This document shows positions 12,044 to 25,682 of a stretch of 64,000 nt of DNA, piece after piece (position 1 is the first letter of the stretch; every line of letters starts with the position of its first letter). The notes under the pieces are model-generated. The model worked only from the letters and a program-made list of their open reading frames with translations. It searched no databases and was not told the origin of the DNA. The translations under genes and the position numbers were made by a program. Location: contig OX467082.1 of the NCBI GenBank assembly GCA_950106755.1, positions 51,540,588 to 51,604,587 of the forward strand, written 5' to 3'. The DNA is from Climacium dendroides. Lineage: Eukaryota > Streptophyta > Bryopsida > Hypnales > Climaciaceae.

Positions 12044-13301
12044 TGGGGATGTCAATAGACTAAGTAGGGGGCTATGTAGAAAGAGAATTTTAAAAAAATT
12101 AGTAAATTTAGATAGAACTAGCCTATTAGGGGCCCTTTATTCGAAAAAAATAGAAATAAAGTTATTTTTAAAGTTAAAAATGATTCAATAGTGTGAATAG
12201 AACCATTTAGGTAGGATGGATGAAATAATAATAATAATAAATAATAAAAATAAAACGGATGAATGGAGTGTAACTCCGGTCACACCTTTTTACAAAGGTC
12301 GCGACCTCTCATTTTTTAGAAATTAAATAGTCAAAAATAAAAGAAAAACATGGCATTTGGTACATGATCCATGATATTAATATATTTTTCTCTTTGTATT
12401 TTCATGTGATTTTATGTTGATTGGAAATTTGCAAAAATTGTTTGTGTGTGTATCCATTGTTGTACTCATTTAAGTTGGAATTTATATTTGTGAAATTTAT
12501 ATGAGAATTTGTGGAATTATTGAAAAGAGGAAAAGAGTTATAAAATTAAAAAATAATAATGATAATTGATTTTAAAAATAAAAATAAAAACAATTTGTAA
12601 AGAAAAGAGAATGATGGATGTGTGTATGAGTTTATTGCCGTCAATTTCTTTGTTTTGAAAAGTTGTGAAGCGTGATTTTGAAGGCAAAGGTGTGAGGACC
12701 AAAAATTCAGTGAGACGAAGGCGATCCAACATCAAAATTCTTGAGAGTTGGAGTTTGGTGATTTCCAAATCAAAAGAAGAAATCCTTAGTAAAGGAAGCA
12801 GCTCCAATTTGACAAAGCTTTTGGACGATCGGAGCAGGAATGAACTTGTACTGGTTGATGCGGGAAATTGACCATTGAACGAAGCCTGGATTGGCCTACT
12901 TCATCAAAGCATCAAAATCTCGAAGATTGATCAAATTTGCAGTCGGAGGCTGGTCAATTTTTATGTCGAAGAGCAACCGCGGCAGTTGCTGCTCAAGCTT
13001 GCAGTTGAACGTTGCGAGTTGAACTTGACCTTCAACAAAATCAAAATTCCAAAGCATTGCTGGAGATCAGATCATAGAGGATCCATTGTGATTGGAAATT
13101 CAAAGGGTACAAACAGAATTTTTTTATTAAAGGAGGAGTAATGGCTGAAATCCAGACTTCTTCACCAATACAACTGAAATATTGATAGATTGCTTGAATT
13201 TATAATTGCAAGTAGGAGTTGCAAAGATTAGATCAACTAATCAAATGAGAATTTTATAAAATTGATTAAGAATTTTAAAACAGAATTGAGAGGCGCGCGG
13301 C
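12044..13301. other. AT-rich stretch without a supported gene
   Basis: Contains an AAT/AAAAT microsatellite near 12227-12254. There is a weakly coding-like frame at 12665-13141 (basic, no recognised motif, one stop at 12870), which I do not call as a gene. Confidence 0.35.
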
Positions 13302-13306
13302 AAGCG

Positions 13307-14577
13307 TGTCGCGACCTAAATGACACCTAACAGCTCCCAGCAGCTCACTAGGTTCATCCCAATCCACTTACAGCATCACTTGGTCACCAACTGCCTAACA
13401 CTGCACATGCTAAGCACCCACAGTGTTAGTCCCCATTTCCAACTCAGTTTGTCAAGTTCCAGTCACCGGGACTACTAGCACACTCCCATCGTGACACCGA
13501 GCATGTCACTTAGTAACATGGGGCGGAACTTCCACCTTAATGTGCAAGGACCCATGGTCCTAACCGCCCTTGAGTGTCACCCCACTCCATGCTAGCCCTT
13601 TTTGCATTTGCTACTCATCCACTAGAGGTAACCAACGCTCACAACTCGAGACACATCCAAAGAGGCCTAGCAAGGAGCGGGACTCCACCCAACCGATGCC
13701 ACGGGACACACACAAGTGTCCCATGGTGCCTTGAAGTGGTGGTGAAGTCACCACCACCAACCATAAGTCACTGGGACTCATCAAGGCTTCAAGAGGGAGT
13801 GAGGAGGGAGACCAACCCCTCCTATAGTACTCTCTATGGTATTCGGCAGACCCCCCGTCCTAGGTCGAAGGAAGTCCTTGGATAACCTTGGGTTGTGAAA
13901 GACCACCTACTTCCAATCCAAATCGCCAAATTACGTCACCGTTTGGACTCCCGAACTTCCAACTGGCGTAACTTTGCGCTCAAAGCTCTAAATCAACATG
14001 CAAGCCCATTTCAAACATCTACGCGACGAGTAGATGCCGATGGACTGCTCACTCGTCTCATTTGGACAAGTTCTCGCAAAGTTATGGCCCTCTAAAGATT
14101 CGGATGCACCGGGGGAGGCGTCACGCCTTCACCACGGCTCTTCTTTTGGCCATAACTTTTGACTCATGTCTTAAAACCTCGTAATGTTTGTCATTCTAGG
14201 TTCCTTGTATTCATAGCTTTCCAATGATATGCCACATGCCATACTTTGTTGTGGAATTCATTGGGAACCCCTCACACCTAGCCCTCAAGTGTCCCGGCGC
14301 CACCGGGACCCAATCAACTTTAAGCGGCCATAACTTTTAGCTCACAACTCCAAATTGCGCGTTCTTTGTGCCATTAGAAGCGTATTGTCAAGAGCTTTCC
14401 AAACATGTGTGAAACTCTCATGTCCACTTCAAAACCAGGCCGTCATTGCGCCCTGTTTGATCGAGAGTATCTCCATTCTCCCTATCTAGTCTATTGCAAG
14501 GCTTGGGAAGTCACTCCCAAGGTCCCCCCTTGCGCACTTAGGTACATTGGGCACCCCAAGTAGATAGGGACGTGACA
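13307..14577 (+). mobile_element. Solo LTR, family D, with AAGCG target duplication
   Basis: The block starts TGTCGCGACC and ends GACGTGACA, so it has TG...CA ends, and it is flanked on both sides by AAGCG (13302-13306 and 14578-14582). That is the 5-bp duplication made by an LTR-retrotransposon integrase. There is no internal region, so a full element has been lost by LTR-LTR recombination. Fragments of the same LTR recur at 24809-25268 and, inverted, at 25269-25682. The 1271 bp contain no ORF of note. Confidence 0.92.
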
Positions 14578-15621
14578 AAGCGCAATACTTTGCAACTCCG
14601 ATTAGGGATTCGGGAGCTGTTTGGGCTCATCCACGGTAATAGGGTGTGTCACCACGGCCATAGGCCTGGTCTCACGGTCATAGATCCCTATTCATTTTTT
14701 TTTAAATTTAAAATTTGTGCACGGTTTTAGGCTGCAGAGCGGTTATAGGGTTGCAGTATTTGATTATAGGTTTATTGTCATGGTTTTGGGCTAATTTCCA
14801 TGGTTTTAGGATCCAAATCATGGTGATAGGTCCATTTGCATGGATTTAAGTCTACAAACCACAGTTTAAAGGTTTTTATTAATCTTTTACAAGTGTTTGG
14901 TCTTAGGTTCTATAAGTTTGGACAATTTGTAAATTGTCTCAATGTTTTTTGTGTTGGTGAATTTAGAGAATTAACCCTTGTGGTTTGGACCAATTGCCCT
15001 TTTGACTCATTGTCCCAAAGTGTTGGAGGAAAGTTTGTAGAAAAGACAAACTTTAGGTATGAAATTATGAACTTAGCATTCTCTGCATAATTGGACTATT
15101 TGACCTACTAGGACAAATACAGACATGTTGCATTAGGATTGCTCATGGCGAGCACTTACGAGACTATTTGACCTAAATATAAAAAGGTATCATTAATGAA
15201 TTATGTGTACTATTTTTAAAGTATTACCTTGTGTGATTAGGTCTAGTGCATGCATTCCATAAAGACTACTTGACCAAACCTGACATATTGCCCAAACTAT
15301 TTGACCTCCCTTAGAACACTAGGCAAGACTGGGACTTTCATACATTGTGTCTGCATTCATTGATAAAGGACTGTCACCAAATTTTATCCTAGGAATAAGA
15401 ATGTAAATTTGTTCATAGTCTATTTTTATGTTACAATTCATTTACATATTTATATTTACATACATATTTCCCACTATTTTTTAATACATGTGACTTTAGC
15501 CACTATACGTTAGACTATTTGACCATTTCCCTAGATTTTGGAACCTCTATACTATAGTCTTGGGTGCTTTTGCGAGTAGGCAAAAACCTAGACTATACTA
15601 GTGTATCTTGTAGCCACCTAC

Positions 15622-15888
15622 AAATCACATTACAAAATTTAGACCCTATGATTTGTCAACATTTATCATGTAGTTATCATTATTTCATAGGTTTGCACGT
15701 TGATTATAATTTATTGCATTATTACAATGCATTACTTTACATTGTTCTTGCACTGTTACAATGCATTACTTGCAATTGCATTGTAATGATGCGATAAATT
15801 ATAATTAATGTGCAAACCTATGAAATAATGATAACCACATGATAATTGTTGACAAATCGTAGGGTCTAAACTTTGTGATGCAAACTGT
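15622..15888. repeat. Long inverted repeat (foldback), arms about 115 bp
   Basis: The left arm from about 15622 to 15735 (TTTAGACCCTATGATTTG, then TTTCATAGGTTTGCAC) returns inverted at about 15770-15888 with only scattered mismatches. The spacer is short and consists of ATTACAATGC repeats. No transposase or clear target duplication is seen. It is probably a MITE-like foldback. Confidence 0.85.
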
Positions 15889-18512
15889 TGTGTAAAAGAT
15901 GTATGTGCATTTGTTTGTTGCCTTGTTATGCCATTATTTACACTCATTCTCAATTTTCAAATTTGTTGTTTGAGTGATTGTGGATATAACTTGAGATGTA
16001 GTGTAGTATCTAATGTAGAAAGTTCTATCATTGAAGGTTAGTGTTAAAATAAAAATGGGGACAATACTTCAAAATCCTCACCACATTCAAACAATTATCA
16101 ACAGGAAGTCATCGCATTTTTTACATACACTTGTCTTCTACAAATGAATGTGCCTAATTCAATAGAATTGATTCTCCAAAGTTGACACAATGCAATATCT
16201 AAAATTTCAAAGTTTAACTTGATTTATAACTTCTATGGTGCTCTCGCTTATAGCTCCTATCAACTATTTCAAGGGTTAACCTCTCAAGGACTAGTCTACT
16301 AAATTTGGCAATGTAGCAATTTAGGACAAGTACATGTGATTGGAGATTTTCATGTTTTTGGTGCAAACTTTTATAAAAGATGTGGATGAGGAATATCCTT
16401 CATGTGCACTAAAATTTAGGACATTGAATATATGAGTCAAAAGTTATGGCCTAATATGTTATTTTTTTTTGTAAACGGGTAGTCCAAGCACATAAGAAAA
16501 ATCACTTTTTCCAAAAAGAAAAACTTGAATTTGATTTTCTAAAGGAAAATTTTAAATCATTCTATTTTGATCAATTGAGTCAAAAGTTATGAGGAGTTTT
16601 AGTTTGTGGGTAGTTATGGAATCTCTACTTTAAAATAAACTTTGAAGTCCTTTATTTAATTCAATTCTCAATGTTTTTGGAAAAAAAATAAAAACATGAG
16701 TTGTGTATTTTTTTATTATAACACTACATTGCAACCATTGATATTGGCATTTTTCAATTCTATAGTTAAATTATTAACTTGTCTTGAAGAATGAATCCAA
16801 ACATGCACCACCATCTTGGACATTTTTCCATACAACAGGCAGGCTTGAAATCAGTGATCGTGGGCCGTCCTGACCAATTTGAGTGCGCTCCTCTGCGGTC
16901 ATAGGTGGGATATGAAAAGATCGGCATGTAAAGCCGGTGAAAAGTCGATGAAACGTCTAGAAATTTGGTACGAATGAATTATGGATGGATGTGGAAAGTT
17001 CGTGCTTACGTTTCACGAGGATTGTGCTGACGTGGATTGCGATGGATGAATAAAGACCGTCGATTTAGACACGTGGACGACCAGTATGGATGAAATATTG
17101 ACGGACGACCACGAAGTGAACGAACAACTGCAGGGAGCACACCGACGAGATTATTGGATGAATGATGTCTGTTGTTGTGCGGCTTCTCTCACTGCGCTGC
17201 CTGCAGAAGAAGCTTGAAGCTCTTGTCCCTGTTTCTCGTGCTGTTTTGTTGAGGGTTTGCTTTGTTCCGCGAGGTTCTGCCAGCGCGATTTGCCTCTCGA
17301 ACGCTCTGTCCTATGAATTCTCGCAAGTGTTTTCTCCTTGTAGAATTATTTTTTCTTTTTTTCGTGAAGAAAGCTTAACGAAGAGCTTTTCAACGAAGTC
17401 TAATCGCTGTTTGCGGCGAACTTCTCATTTTAAGCAGGAAAGTGTCGTTACCTGGTTTCCGCAGCGCACTTAAATTTTTCTTACTTGGAATGGGAAGATT
17501 GAACGGAAAACTACGCTGTTTTCTTCTCCATCCGGGTTTGTTTTCTGCGTGTTTACAGAGCAATCGTAGTTTTGCGTGAGAGGTTGCATTGTGCACTGGC
17601 TCACTGATATCATTCTTTTATCTCGCCAATTCTTCACGTGCACGTCTATTTGTAGCAGTTAGTCAAGAACAGGTCTGCCTTAGGCGGAAGTATTATCTTC
17701 CGAGAGTTTCTGGAAGTCACAAAATATAAGCTCCGGAGCCCTAATTCTGTGCAACGATCGGCGTGGATTTGTCGGATTTCAAGAAGGCTGCGGCAGGTAT
17801 AGTCTACTATCGAGCTTCTGCAGCCTGTGATGTATATGTCTGTCCTAGCATTTGGTTACCGCTCTCGTCAGAAATTTGGGAATGGCTCTATGTTTTCCAA
17901 GGCAAATACCTCAATCCTTTGGCTATTAATTCCGTATCGAAATCCATTACATCTGTATTGACTAGTGTATTTGTCAATCTCCTATCAAACGTGCATGTTA
18001 TTTTTCTATGTCCCATTACATCGTCGAGGTTCAAATGCTGTTATTAATTACACTTGGAGTTGTTATCGTAATGAACATCGTAGAAATTGGTAATACTGAA
18101 AGCCAGATGGCGTTGGATAGTGCACATTTGAGAGAGCTCTAAGCTCGGCTACCGTTTCTTCATGGATTGGGAAGGGAATCCTGTTATTTCTGCAGTATAT
18201 AGCGAAATTATTATGGTGACGGTGTTGTATGCTAAGGAGCAGAGTCTATTCGTTATTTTACAAACTCAGTTATCATCTCCTGGTTTTCTGCTCGGGAACG
18301 AAGACTTTTATTTTGAGCTTAATCTTTAGCTTCCTTAAATTTTTTTTTATCGCACTACAGACTTATTTAATCGTTGGTGAAGAGTCTGGACATTTCAAGC
18401 GCTCCATTATTTATTTGTAACGGTCCTCCATTATCAAGCCACAATTCCAAGGATCCTGTAGTAGCGATCTCAAAGAGAATCAATAGATGTTGTAATAAAA
18501 CAAGGCACTGAG

Positions 18513-18555
18513 AATCTGAGGGGAGCCTCTGCAACATTAGGGCTCCCCTCAGATT
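18513..18555. repeat. Perfect 15-bp stem with 13-nt loop
   Basis: AATCTGAGGGGAGCC at 18513-18527 is repeated inverted at 18541-18555. A transcript would form a strong hairpin. It lies 0.9 kb upstream of the BTB coding region. No function is shown. Confidence 0.8.
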
Positions 18556-19400
18556 TGGCATTCTTAAGGATCATAAGGAATGATTATGTTTTATAAGGAT
18601 CAAACGAATACAATTCAACACTCAATCAATATACGGGACGTAGGAGCATCTGTGGTAATACTAGATCAGGACCCGACCAATTTTATTGTTGAGGAATGGG
18701 AATAGTAGCATTGAAAGCAATGGTGGTGTCTCCTCGTGCTTAGTGGTGCGTTGAATTGGATTTTGTCTGTGCTCGGGTAAACGAACGGGCTAATAATTTT
18801 GTCGTGCTCGATTTGATTGTGGTCGTCGTCACTTCCCACTTACAGTTGAGATTATACAGCTTGATAATTTTTCCTGCGGCTTGGCGCATTTTTTTGTGCT
18901 GAGAGAGATTCTCGTTGTGTTATTGTCGCGTTTGACTGGGTTCTGGTCGTGTAAAAACTTACGCTGCCGGAAGGTCCCTCGGTTGTGTGTCTCTTGTCAT
19001 GGAAATAGGCCGAGTGTGACCGAATTCATGTTGTTTTTGGTATTCTGAAACACTTCTGTTTGTTCTGTTGCAGGTCAGCTCGGATGAATTACACGTTATG
19101 GATTGGGTTTCCCTTGCTGTGTTTTTGTGATACACAAGTCTCGCATACCCCGCTTCCTCTTAGCTTTGCTCTCTAATTTGTGACACAGGTCCTCCGTACC
19201 CTGTTATCTTTTGAATCTGCTTCTCAGATGTTCTCCTCTAATGACCAGCTCCGTACTCAGGATAAATGATGTGGCCTACTAAGCTGCGTGCAGAAACGTT
19301 ACCCTCTCGAAATGTTCGTAACCAAGAATGCTGTTAGAGGGCTTTGTTAAGGACAGATCTGGCAGCACTCCACTACAAATTTCTTTCTCCGCGGCATTAC

Positions 19401-21333
19401 ATGCTACGTCATTCGAGACCAAGGCGACTCGCTTTTAGGCGAATCATCCCATTGAACTTAAAGTTTAGGAAAACGTCGTCCCACTCAGTTGAAAGATCTA
19501 GGACAAGAATTCTGATGGAGGTGTGGCCAAAGGATGACGAGAGCTCCATTACGCTCCGCCTGGCTCCTCCCTTACGCCTCGAGGCTGATGGTTCAGGGAA
19601 TCCGATGGAAGTCTGGCTCAAGGAAGATGAAACCAGCGACGTGACATTGCGGTTGGTTCCTTTGCAAGCAGAAGACCCGGACAGGTTTCCTCAAGGGGAC
19701 CCAGAGAAGGGACCACCTGGTAAGAAGTCTAGAAAACAGTGCCCGAGAATGGATTCTCAAGAGCAAGGTCAGTCATCAAACAAAACATCAGACCAGGGAG
19801 CTGCAATTGCAACTTTGCATGTCCACTCTACGTACCTTCGCAGGTATTGCATGTTCTTGCTGTGAACCCTCTTCATTGTTGCAGATATTGTGACCCAAGT
19901 TATCTTTATCTATCAATCCAACGGTATTCATCGTATTTTGAATTTTCACTTAAGAGCTTTGACTTGTTTGGACTTCCATTTCTTTATTCGGTAGCCGCAG
20001 AAGCGATGGTCTGACTCTTTCTGTACTTCATTAACATGTCAACAGACAAGTTGTCTGAAGTAATTTTTATGTCTTCTGATTATGCCCTGTATTGTCTGGA
20101 GATTGTGCCCAGTATATGTCTGGAGATTGTGCCTGCATCCACCTCGTTTGACTTTATGCCTCCAAAGGGAATTGTATCTTTGCTTGCTAAAACTGGGTTC
20201 GCTTTTGCAGGTGTCAGTACTTTGATGCGTGCCTGGCAGAACGCTGGTCAAACAATGATCTCCCGCTTGACCTTACTCTTGAAGCTCGTTGCCATCCTCG
20301 TGCATACACACGATGTATGCAGCTGTTATACGGGCCAGAAGTTTCTCCATCTTCCTTCGAGAATGTTGCCCACGCAATTGAAGTTCTTCCTGTAGCAGCA
20401 CAGCTTGTATTCCAGGAGTGTGTGGATGCTTGCATGCGTTACTTGACTGTCATGCCCTGGAATGCTGTGAACCTGTCCGAAATACGATCTGCCGTCGCTG
20501 CGTTTCAAATTGCTCCAACCCCCGATTTAGCGGCTCGACTCGGCACTTTTGGCACGCTAGCCAAGGATAGCGCGTTGGATGCTCTGAAGCGGGTGCTAGA
20601 GACTCTTTTGTTGAAGAGCATGCAAATGGATCAGCCAGAATTGCTCGAGAGCAAAGTGCTTGAGAACAGATCAGCTTTTGAAAGATTACTGAAGGTCTCG
20701 ATGCGAGGTCCAACTGTGTCGAAATCCGTAGCAGGTGTGGTGAAAGATGTAATGTATGAAGCGCTTCGGAGAGCTGTTGAAGATTTTCGTCAACATTGCA
20801 GAATTCCTCATATTTACAAAGATGAAGAGTTTTCAATAGCTGGGAAAGGTCTCTTTTGGCTCTTGAATTCCCTTGTAGATTTTGGAATCGCAGAGGAGGC
20901 GACCCGAACTATCTTCATTGACCGATCATTCTCGCAGATGTTGTTTGGGATTTGGCCTCATGTAACTACTGATTACACCTACTCCGGACTCAATTTCATT
21001 CAGGATACATGCAACGTTCTTGTCCGCTATCTGGAGATCGTGGCCAAGGGAGAGATATGGCTTGAAAATTCAGTTCGACTAGCTTTGGTTGAAGCATGGT
21101 TACCGGAGCTTGTTGCAATCAACTTCTATATATTTGAGGCTACCAAGAAGAGCGTCGACAAGGCCTTAAATGGAGTATTGAAGACACTTCCTCCCCTTGA
21201 GCAGGAAGCGTATCTTTCAAAATGGCCAACACAGAACTGGCCAAACCTGTCTGAAGCTTTTGATGCATGGTGCAGTACTATGTGCTCGAACCTTGCTTTC
21301 CTTGAAAACAGTGATCAGCAGCTACATGCCTAA
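19401..21333 (+). CDS. BTB/POZ domain protein, plant type
   Basis: Two exons, 19401-19843 and 20211-21333, are joined over a GT-AG intron (19844-20210, ending TTTTGCAG). The join is in frame (1566 nt) and gives a 521-residue protein. The start is the first ATG after an in-frame TAG at 19335. Residues about 1-135 are low-complexity and contain two MEVWxKxDE-S-TLRL repeats. The BTB fold spans about 135-240: HVHSTYLRR, then CQYFDACLAERW, LPLDLTLEA and YTRCMQLLYG, then EVLPVAAQLVFQECVDACM. The C-terminal 280 residues are helical and resemble the long tail of Arabidopsis BTB proteins of the At1g63850, At3g50780 and At5g60050 group. Such proteins are usually CUL3 substrate adaptors, which is family knowledge and not shown here. 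No stops or frameshifts. It looks like the only intact ordinary host gene here. Confidence 0.88.
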
Positions 21334-24300
21334 ACAAGTGTTATTGGACTTCCTACATTCTTCCTTGAATCCTAAGGTTTTTGATCGTCTCTGTGTATAT
21401 CTGGCCAAAAAATAAATGCTGATGAAATGGGTCGAGGAGGGCACTTGAACTCAGATAGCACCCAGTCCGAGAGAGAAGGCCCGGCCTGTTGTGTGTAGGC
21501 AGATGTGTTGGCCAGAATGACTCAAGATTGTTGAGTACAGGACAATTCTGTCTGCTTACACTAACCCTTTTGTGCTCTCGTTGCGCAAGCCTGCGACTTG
21601 ACTGTGTTCTAAAGCACCTTCAATTTTGACCAGAATTGACTGGGCACTCATACACTGAGGATGATTTGTGCTGTTCCGTGTTCTGGATTGCATCTTTGGA
21701 GGAAACGAACCAGCGGTGACCTAAGTCTTGGTGGTTCTCGTTTCTTCAACTTCAGGTTGTCCTGCACCAGCTTGTACATTTCAAGAGATCAAGACTTGGT
21801 GAAGATCTCGGTAGACAGAATGAGAAGTGAGACTTCCCCTTGAATACATAGCTTCAAGAGTCTGTCCACATCTCCTCAGGAGGTTGTATATTACAGGTTG
21901 AAATTTTCGTGTAGGTATTTGGGTGTATGGTGTAGACTGCAGTTCAGAGGATCTTGTGAACCTTCCAGAAGATACTAGATCAATATGCAAGGAACTTGTC
22001 AATATTGCACAGCGGTGAAGTCCTTGAATCATGTAGGTGCTACATCTTTCTACTTCTTAGATCTGAAATAACTTCTGTGTGTTTTGATCTTTTTCAGACT
22101 CTGTTCGTCTCTGTCAAGGATGTTGATTCTCATGCGTTTCAGAGAGGGTAGACTGGCCTCCTGGCAATTTGGTACTGGTGCATTGCGTAGGCGAATGTGA
22201 TCTAGGTGACTAGTGTAGTGGGGATAAATATGATGGTAATGTCATTGTAAAATGCAGGCATTTGAAGTGAGCGCATTCTATCAGCATTTTGTTAATAGGT
22301 GATCATGATGTGCTCACGGTTGGCACTGTCATAAGCAGGAGCTCGTCTTTGTGCGCCCGTGATCTGATGAAGAATACAAGGCTGGAGCTGTTAGGAGAGA
22401 GGTGCAGCTACACTTTTGGTGTGAGTCGTGTTTCCTCTCTTTGGGCTATTGCCATCCGATCGATTTCCTTGATTGGGCAGGCTCGCTTCCCTGTTTGGAC
22501 AATTATGGCATTACAGCTTGCGCGATCCAGGAACTTATGAATATTACTCTGGTAAGAGCCTTTGTGGCATCTGATAGTCAAAGGTGTCTGCATTGTGACA
22601 AGATTGGTTGTTTCATGTTGTTTTCGTACGGAATATACGCTTCTTCAACGTGAGCGATCAAGTTAAATGTTCCCTCCAGCGATCGACAAGCTGTCAGTTG
22701 ATCCTCTTCTGAAGTTGAATGATGTGAGACTGAGGGCATTAGGAACACTCCTGATGAAGCGACGAAGATTTAGGTCTTGTCCTTTGGCAGTTTTCTCAGT
22801 TAGTCAGTAGGCCCAATTTCTCTCCTTCGACTGATGGCTCTTCTACTTATCTCGCAACATTCCGTTATTGACTTAATTATGGTTTGATCGTCACTAGCTG
22901 TTGGAACATGAAGTTGTCTCTAGAGAAGGTTTACGGTGGCCAAGCTCTCTCTATCTCATACTTAATTACTGTGATTCTTTCTGAGATTTCATTATTAGAC
23001 AGTTAAGCCCTTTCTAATGGATTATTTTAAACCAATAATTCACATTGAACCAAAACAGATGATTTCCATGGCGTTCAAGGGTTAACCCTGTAAGGACAGG
23101 CCCATGATTACATGTACTGCGTTTAGGCTTCACTATCCATTTCCATGTTTGTTGCCATTTTTGTTGCCATTTTTCAACTAGATATAAAAGAAAAATTTTG
23201 TACTTATTTCTCAGAGATGAAATCACATGTCTACTACAAGATGTAAAATTTTCAACCTTTTTTGAAAAAAATTGAAATTACCATGAACTTCTTAAGGGAA
23301 AAAATGAAGAAAATTCATATTAAATACAAAATATATTCAAAAAAATTTGAAATTTTCACTATAGATGTATAAAATAGTGTATAACATCATGGTATATATT
23401 AAAGTTACCATGTCATTCTATTATTAGGAAATCAACAAAATCTTGGTTGTAGGTCTAAAGTTCATATTACCATAGAATATTGAAATTTATGATTTTTTTC
23501 AAAACTTCCAATTGTAGTAAAAAGTGCAATGGACAAGTAGTTTCATTTCATTAGTTGGATTCAAATTCAAAAATAGTGTTTTTATTGTTAAAATTTCCAT
23601 TAAGAGTGAGTAGTAAGAAATGACCCAAATACATTACAAAGGTGATTTGTGGATTTAGGTAGCATCTTCTACTTTTAAAAAGTCACCAAGATCATAATAA
23701 GGGACTCTGCAATACTATTCACTGAAAAAGTACTTAAGTACCCTCCAAATAATCAAATAGGATGGAAAATATTTTATTCCATCCTCTAGTCTCAACTAAA
23801 GTCATTTGAGTGTTCACATCATCGATACAAGTTAACCTTATAACACCACAATAGTCAAAAAATTAATAATCAATGGATGATTTTGAAGATTATTGTAGAG
23901 ATGAAGAATTCACCTATTAGTTCATAAATTGAATCATTTTTTGGTAAAGTACCTTGGCAATAGGTCTTGTCCTTCTAAGAATAAATTCCCAAGGGAACAC
24001 TTTGATGTCACCTCACTTTATCCCATTAGTGTTTCAATGTCCCACTTCTAAACAACGAATATAGAGGTTCTAGAAACTTTTAGGCTACAAAACTTTTCAT
24101 TCATACAAACTAATGCTTGACATTTTCAAAATTCTATATGAAATTGAGATTATAATATATATTTATAAAAATATAGGCAAAAATATTTAAAATTTCAAGA
24201 AAGGATTTAGGTGCTCAAGGGTTTTAGTACCTCCATAAGCCATTACCTCCCAAGCCTTGACCTTGAGAAGCTTTACACGAGGTTTCTTGGCTTGATTGTA

Positions 24301-24644
24301 GAGAAGCTTTGACCTTTTTAGCTTGTGTACAACTTTGATTTGATCAAAATAGTGGTAAACTTCTAGGTGTTTTCTTTGACTATTTCTAGAGCCTAGAAAT
24401 TCCTTCTTGATGAGATCATGTTAGTAGAAAGGTGGTCATGGGAAACCAAACTACAGTGTGAGGGCATGGTTCTAGACACCTATTTGGACAAATGGGTCTT
24501 TGGAATTATGCTCTTGCATTGTAGTTTGGTTCTCCAAGACCATTTTATTATTAGTGTCATTATTAGTTTGGATGTAATGAACATGTGGATGTGCAATCAT
24601 GTTTTATTTATGTTGGGTTGTCATTTTTCATAAGAATGTTGGCT
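21334..24644. other. Non-coding stretch after the BTB gene
   Basis: The first 1.5 kb keeps the composition of the BTB locus and probably includes its 3' untranslated region. The ORFs at 22289-22653 have no recognisable domain. From 23.0 kb the DNA is very AT-rich, without repeats that I could define. Confidence 0.35.
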
Positions 24645-24808
24645 CACTACAAGAGAAACTGGGCCTAATTGACAGAAATCAGCCCCTTCTAATTGATAGA
24701 AATTTGACAAGTTTCTATCAATTAGGACAAAAAACTGTCTGAATTGATAGAAAATTGCCCAAATTGACAAAAATCTGTCAATTTTCTGTCAATTAGGAGG
24801 GGATGATT
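24645..24808. mobile_element. CACTA MITE fragment, right end missing
   Basis: It starts CACTACAAGAGAAACTGGGC, close to the classic CACTACAAGAAAA end, and continues with nested inverted copies of CTAATTGACAGAAA and TTTCTATCAATTAG. It stops where an LTR D fragment begins at 24809. No opposing CACTA end is found, so it is truncated. Confidence 0.7.
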
Positions 24809-25268
24809 TGTCGCAACCCAAATGACACCTAATAGCTTTCAGCAACTCACTAGATTCACTCCAATCCACTTATAGCATCACTTGGTCACCAACTGCCTAA
24901 CACTCCATATGCCAAGTATCCACAGTATTAGTCCCCATTTCCAACTCATTTGCCAAGTCCCAGTCACCGGAACTACTAGCACACACTCCCATCGTGACAC
25001 TGGGCATGTCACTTAATAATATAGGGCGGAACTTCCACCTTAATGTGCAAGGACCCATGGTAGCACTACTCACCATGGTCCTAACCGCCCTTGAGTGTCA
25101 CCCTACTCCATGCTAGCCCATTTTGCATTTGCTACTCATCTACTAGAGGTAATTGGTGCTCACAACTTAGGACACATCCAAGGAGGCCTAGCAAGGAGTG
25201 GGACTCCACCCAACTGATGCCATGGAACACACATAAGTGTCCCATGGTGCCTTGAAGTAGTGGTGAAG
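24809..25268 (+). mobile_element. LTR D, 5' fragment
   Basis: Matches 13307 to about 13757, beginning TGTCGCAACC. It breaks off after GTGGTGAAG, where the inverted fragment starts. Confidence 0.85.
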
Positions 25269-25682
25269 TGTCACGCCCCTATCTACTTGGGGTGCCCAAT
25301 GAACCTAAGTGCGCAAGGGGGGGACCTTGGGAGTGACTTCCCAAGCCTTGCAATAGACTAGGTAGGGAGAATGGAGAGACTCCCGATCAAACAGGGCGCC
25401 CTGGTTTTGAAGAGGACATAAGAGTGTCATACGTTCTTGGAAAGCTCTTGACAATACGCTTCTTATGGCGCAAAGAACGCGCAATTTGGAGTTGTGAGCT
25501 AAAAGTTATGGCCGCTCAAAGTTGACTGGGTCTCGATGGCGCCGGGACACTTGAGGGCTAGGTGTGAGGGGTTCCCAATGAATTCCACAACAAAGTATGG
25601 CATGTGGCATATCATTGGAAAGCTATGAATACAAGGAACCTAGAATGACAAGCATTACGAGGTTCTAAGACATGAATCAAAA
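25269..25682 (-). mobile_element. LTR D, 3' fragment, inverted
   Basis: Reverse complement of about 14160-14577, starting TGTCACGCCCCTATC, which is the inverted LTR end. Together with the previous fragment it forms a head-to-head pair that cannot come from one simple insertion. It stops at 25682 against the truncated LTR A. Confidence 0.85.

Larger units (their letters stand above)
14583..19400. other. Long non-coding stretch upstream of the BTB gene
   Basis: 14.6-16.8 kb is AT-rich and includes the foldback at 15622-15888. From about 16.8 kb the base composition rises towards that of the BTB gene. 17.1-19.3 kb could hold its promoter and untranslated exons, but I see no frame that joins it. 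The ORFs at 17162-17473 and 17763-18047 are hydrophobic and lack recognisable domains. Confidence 0.35.

Noticed and set aside
12665..13141. Two consecutive ORFs as a gene
   Set aside because: No motif, one stop, basic composition and no splice sites that improve it. Too weak to call.
17162..18420. Small ORFs upstream of the BTB gene as coding exons
   Set aside because: Short and hydrophobic, no domain, and no splice arrangement that joins them to the BTB frame. Kept as possible 5' region only.
22289..22653. Overlapping ORFs after the BTB gene
   Set aside because: Two frames overlap, neither has a recognisable motif or splice context. Most likely chance ORFs in transcribed or intergenic DNA.
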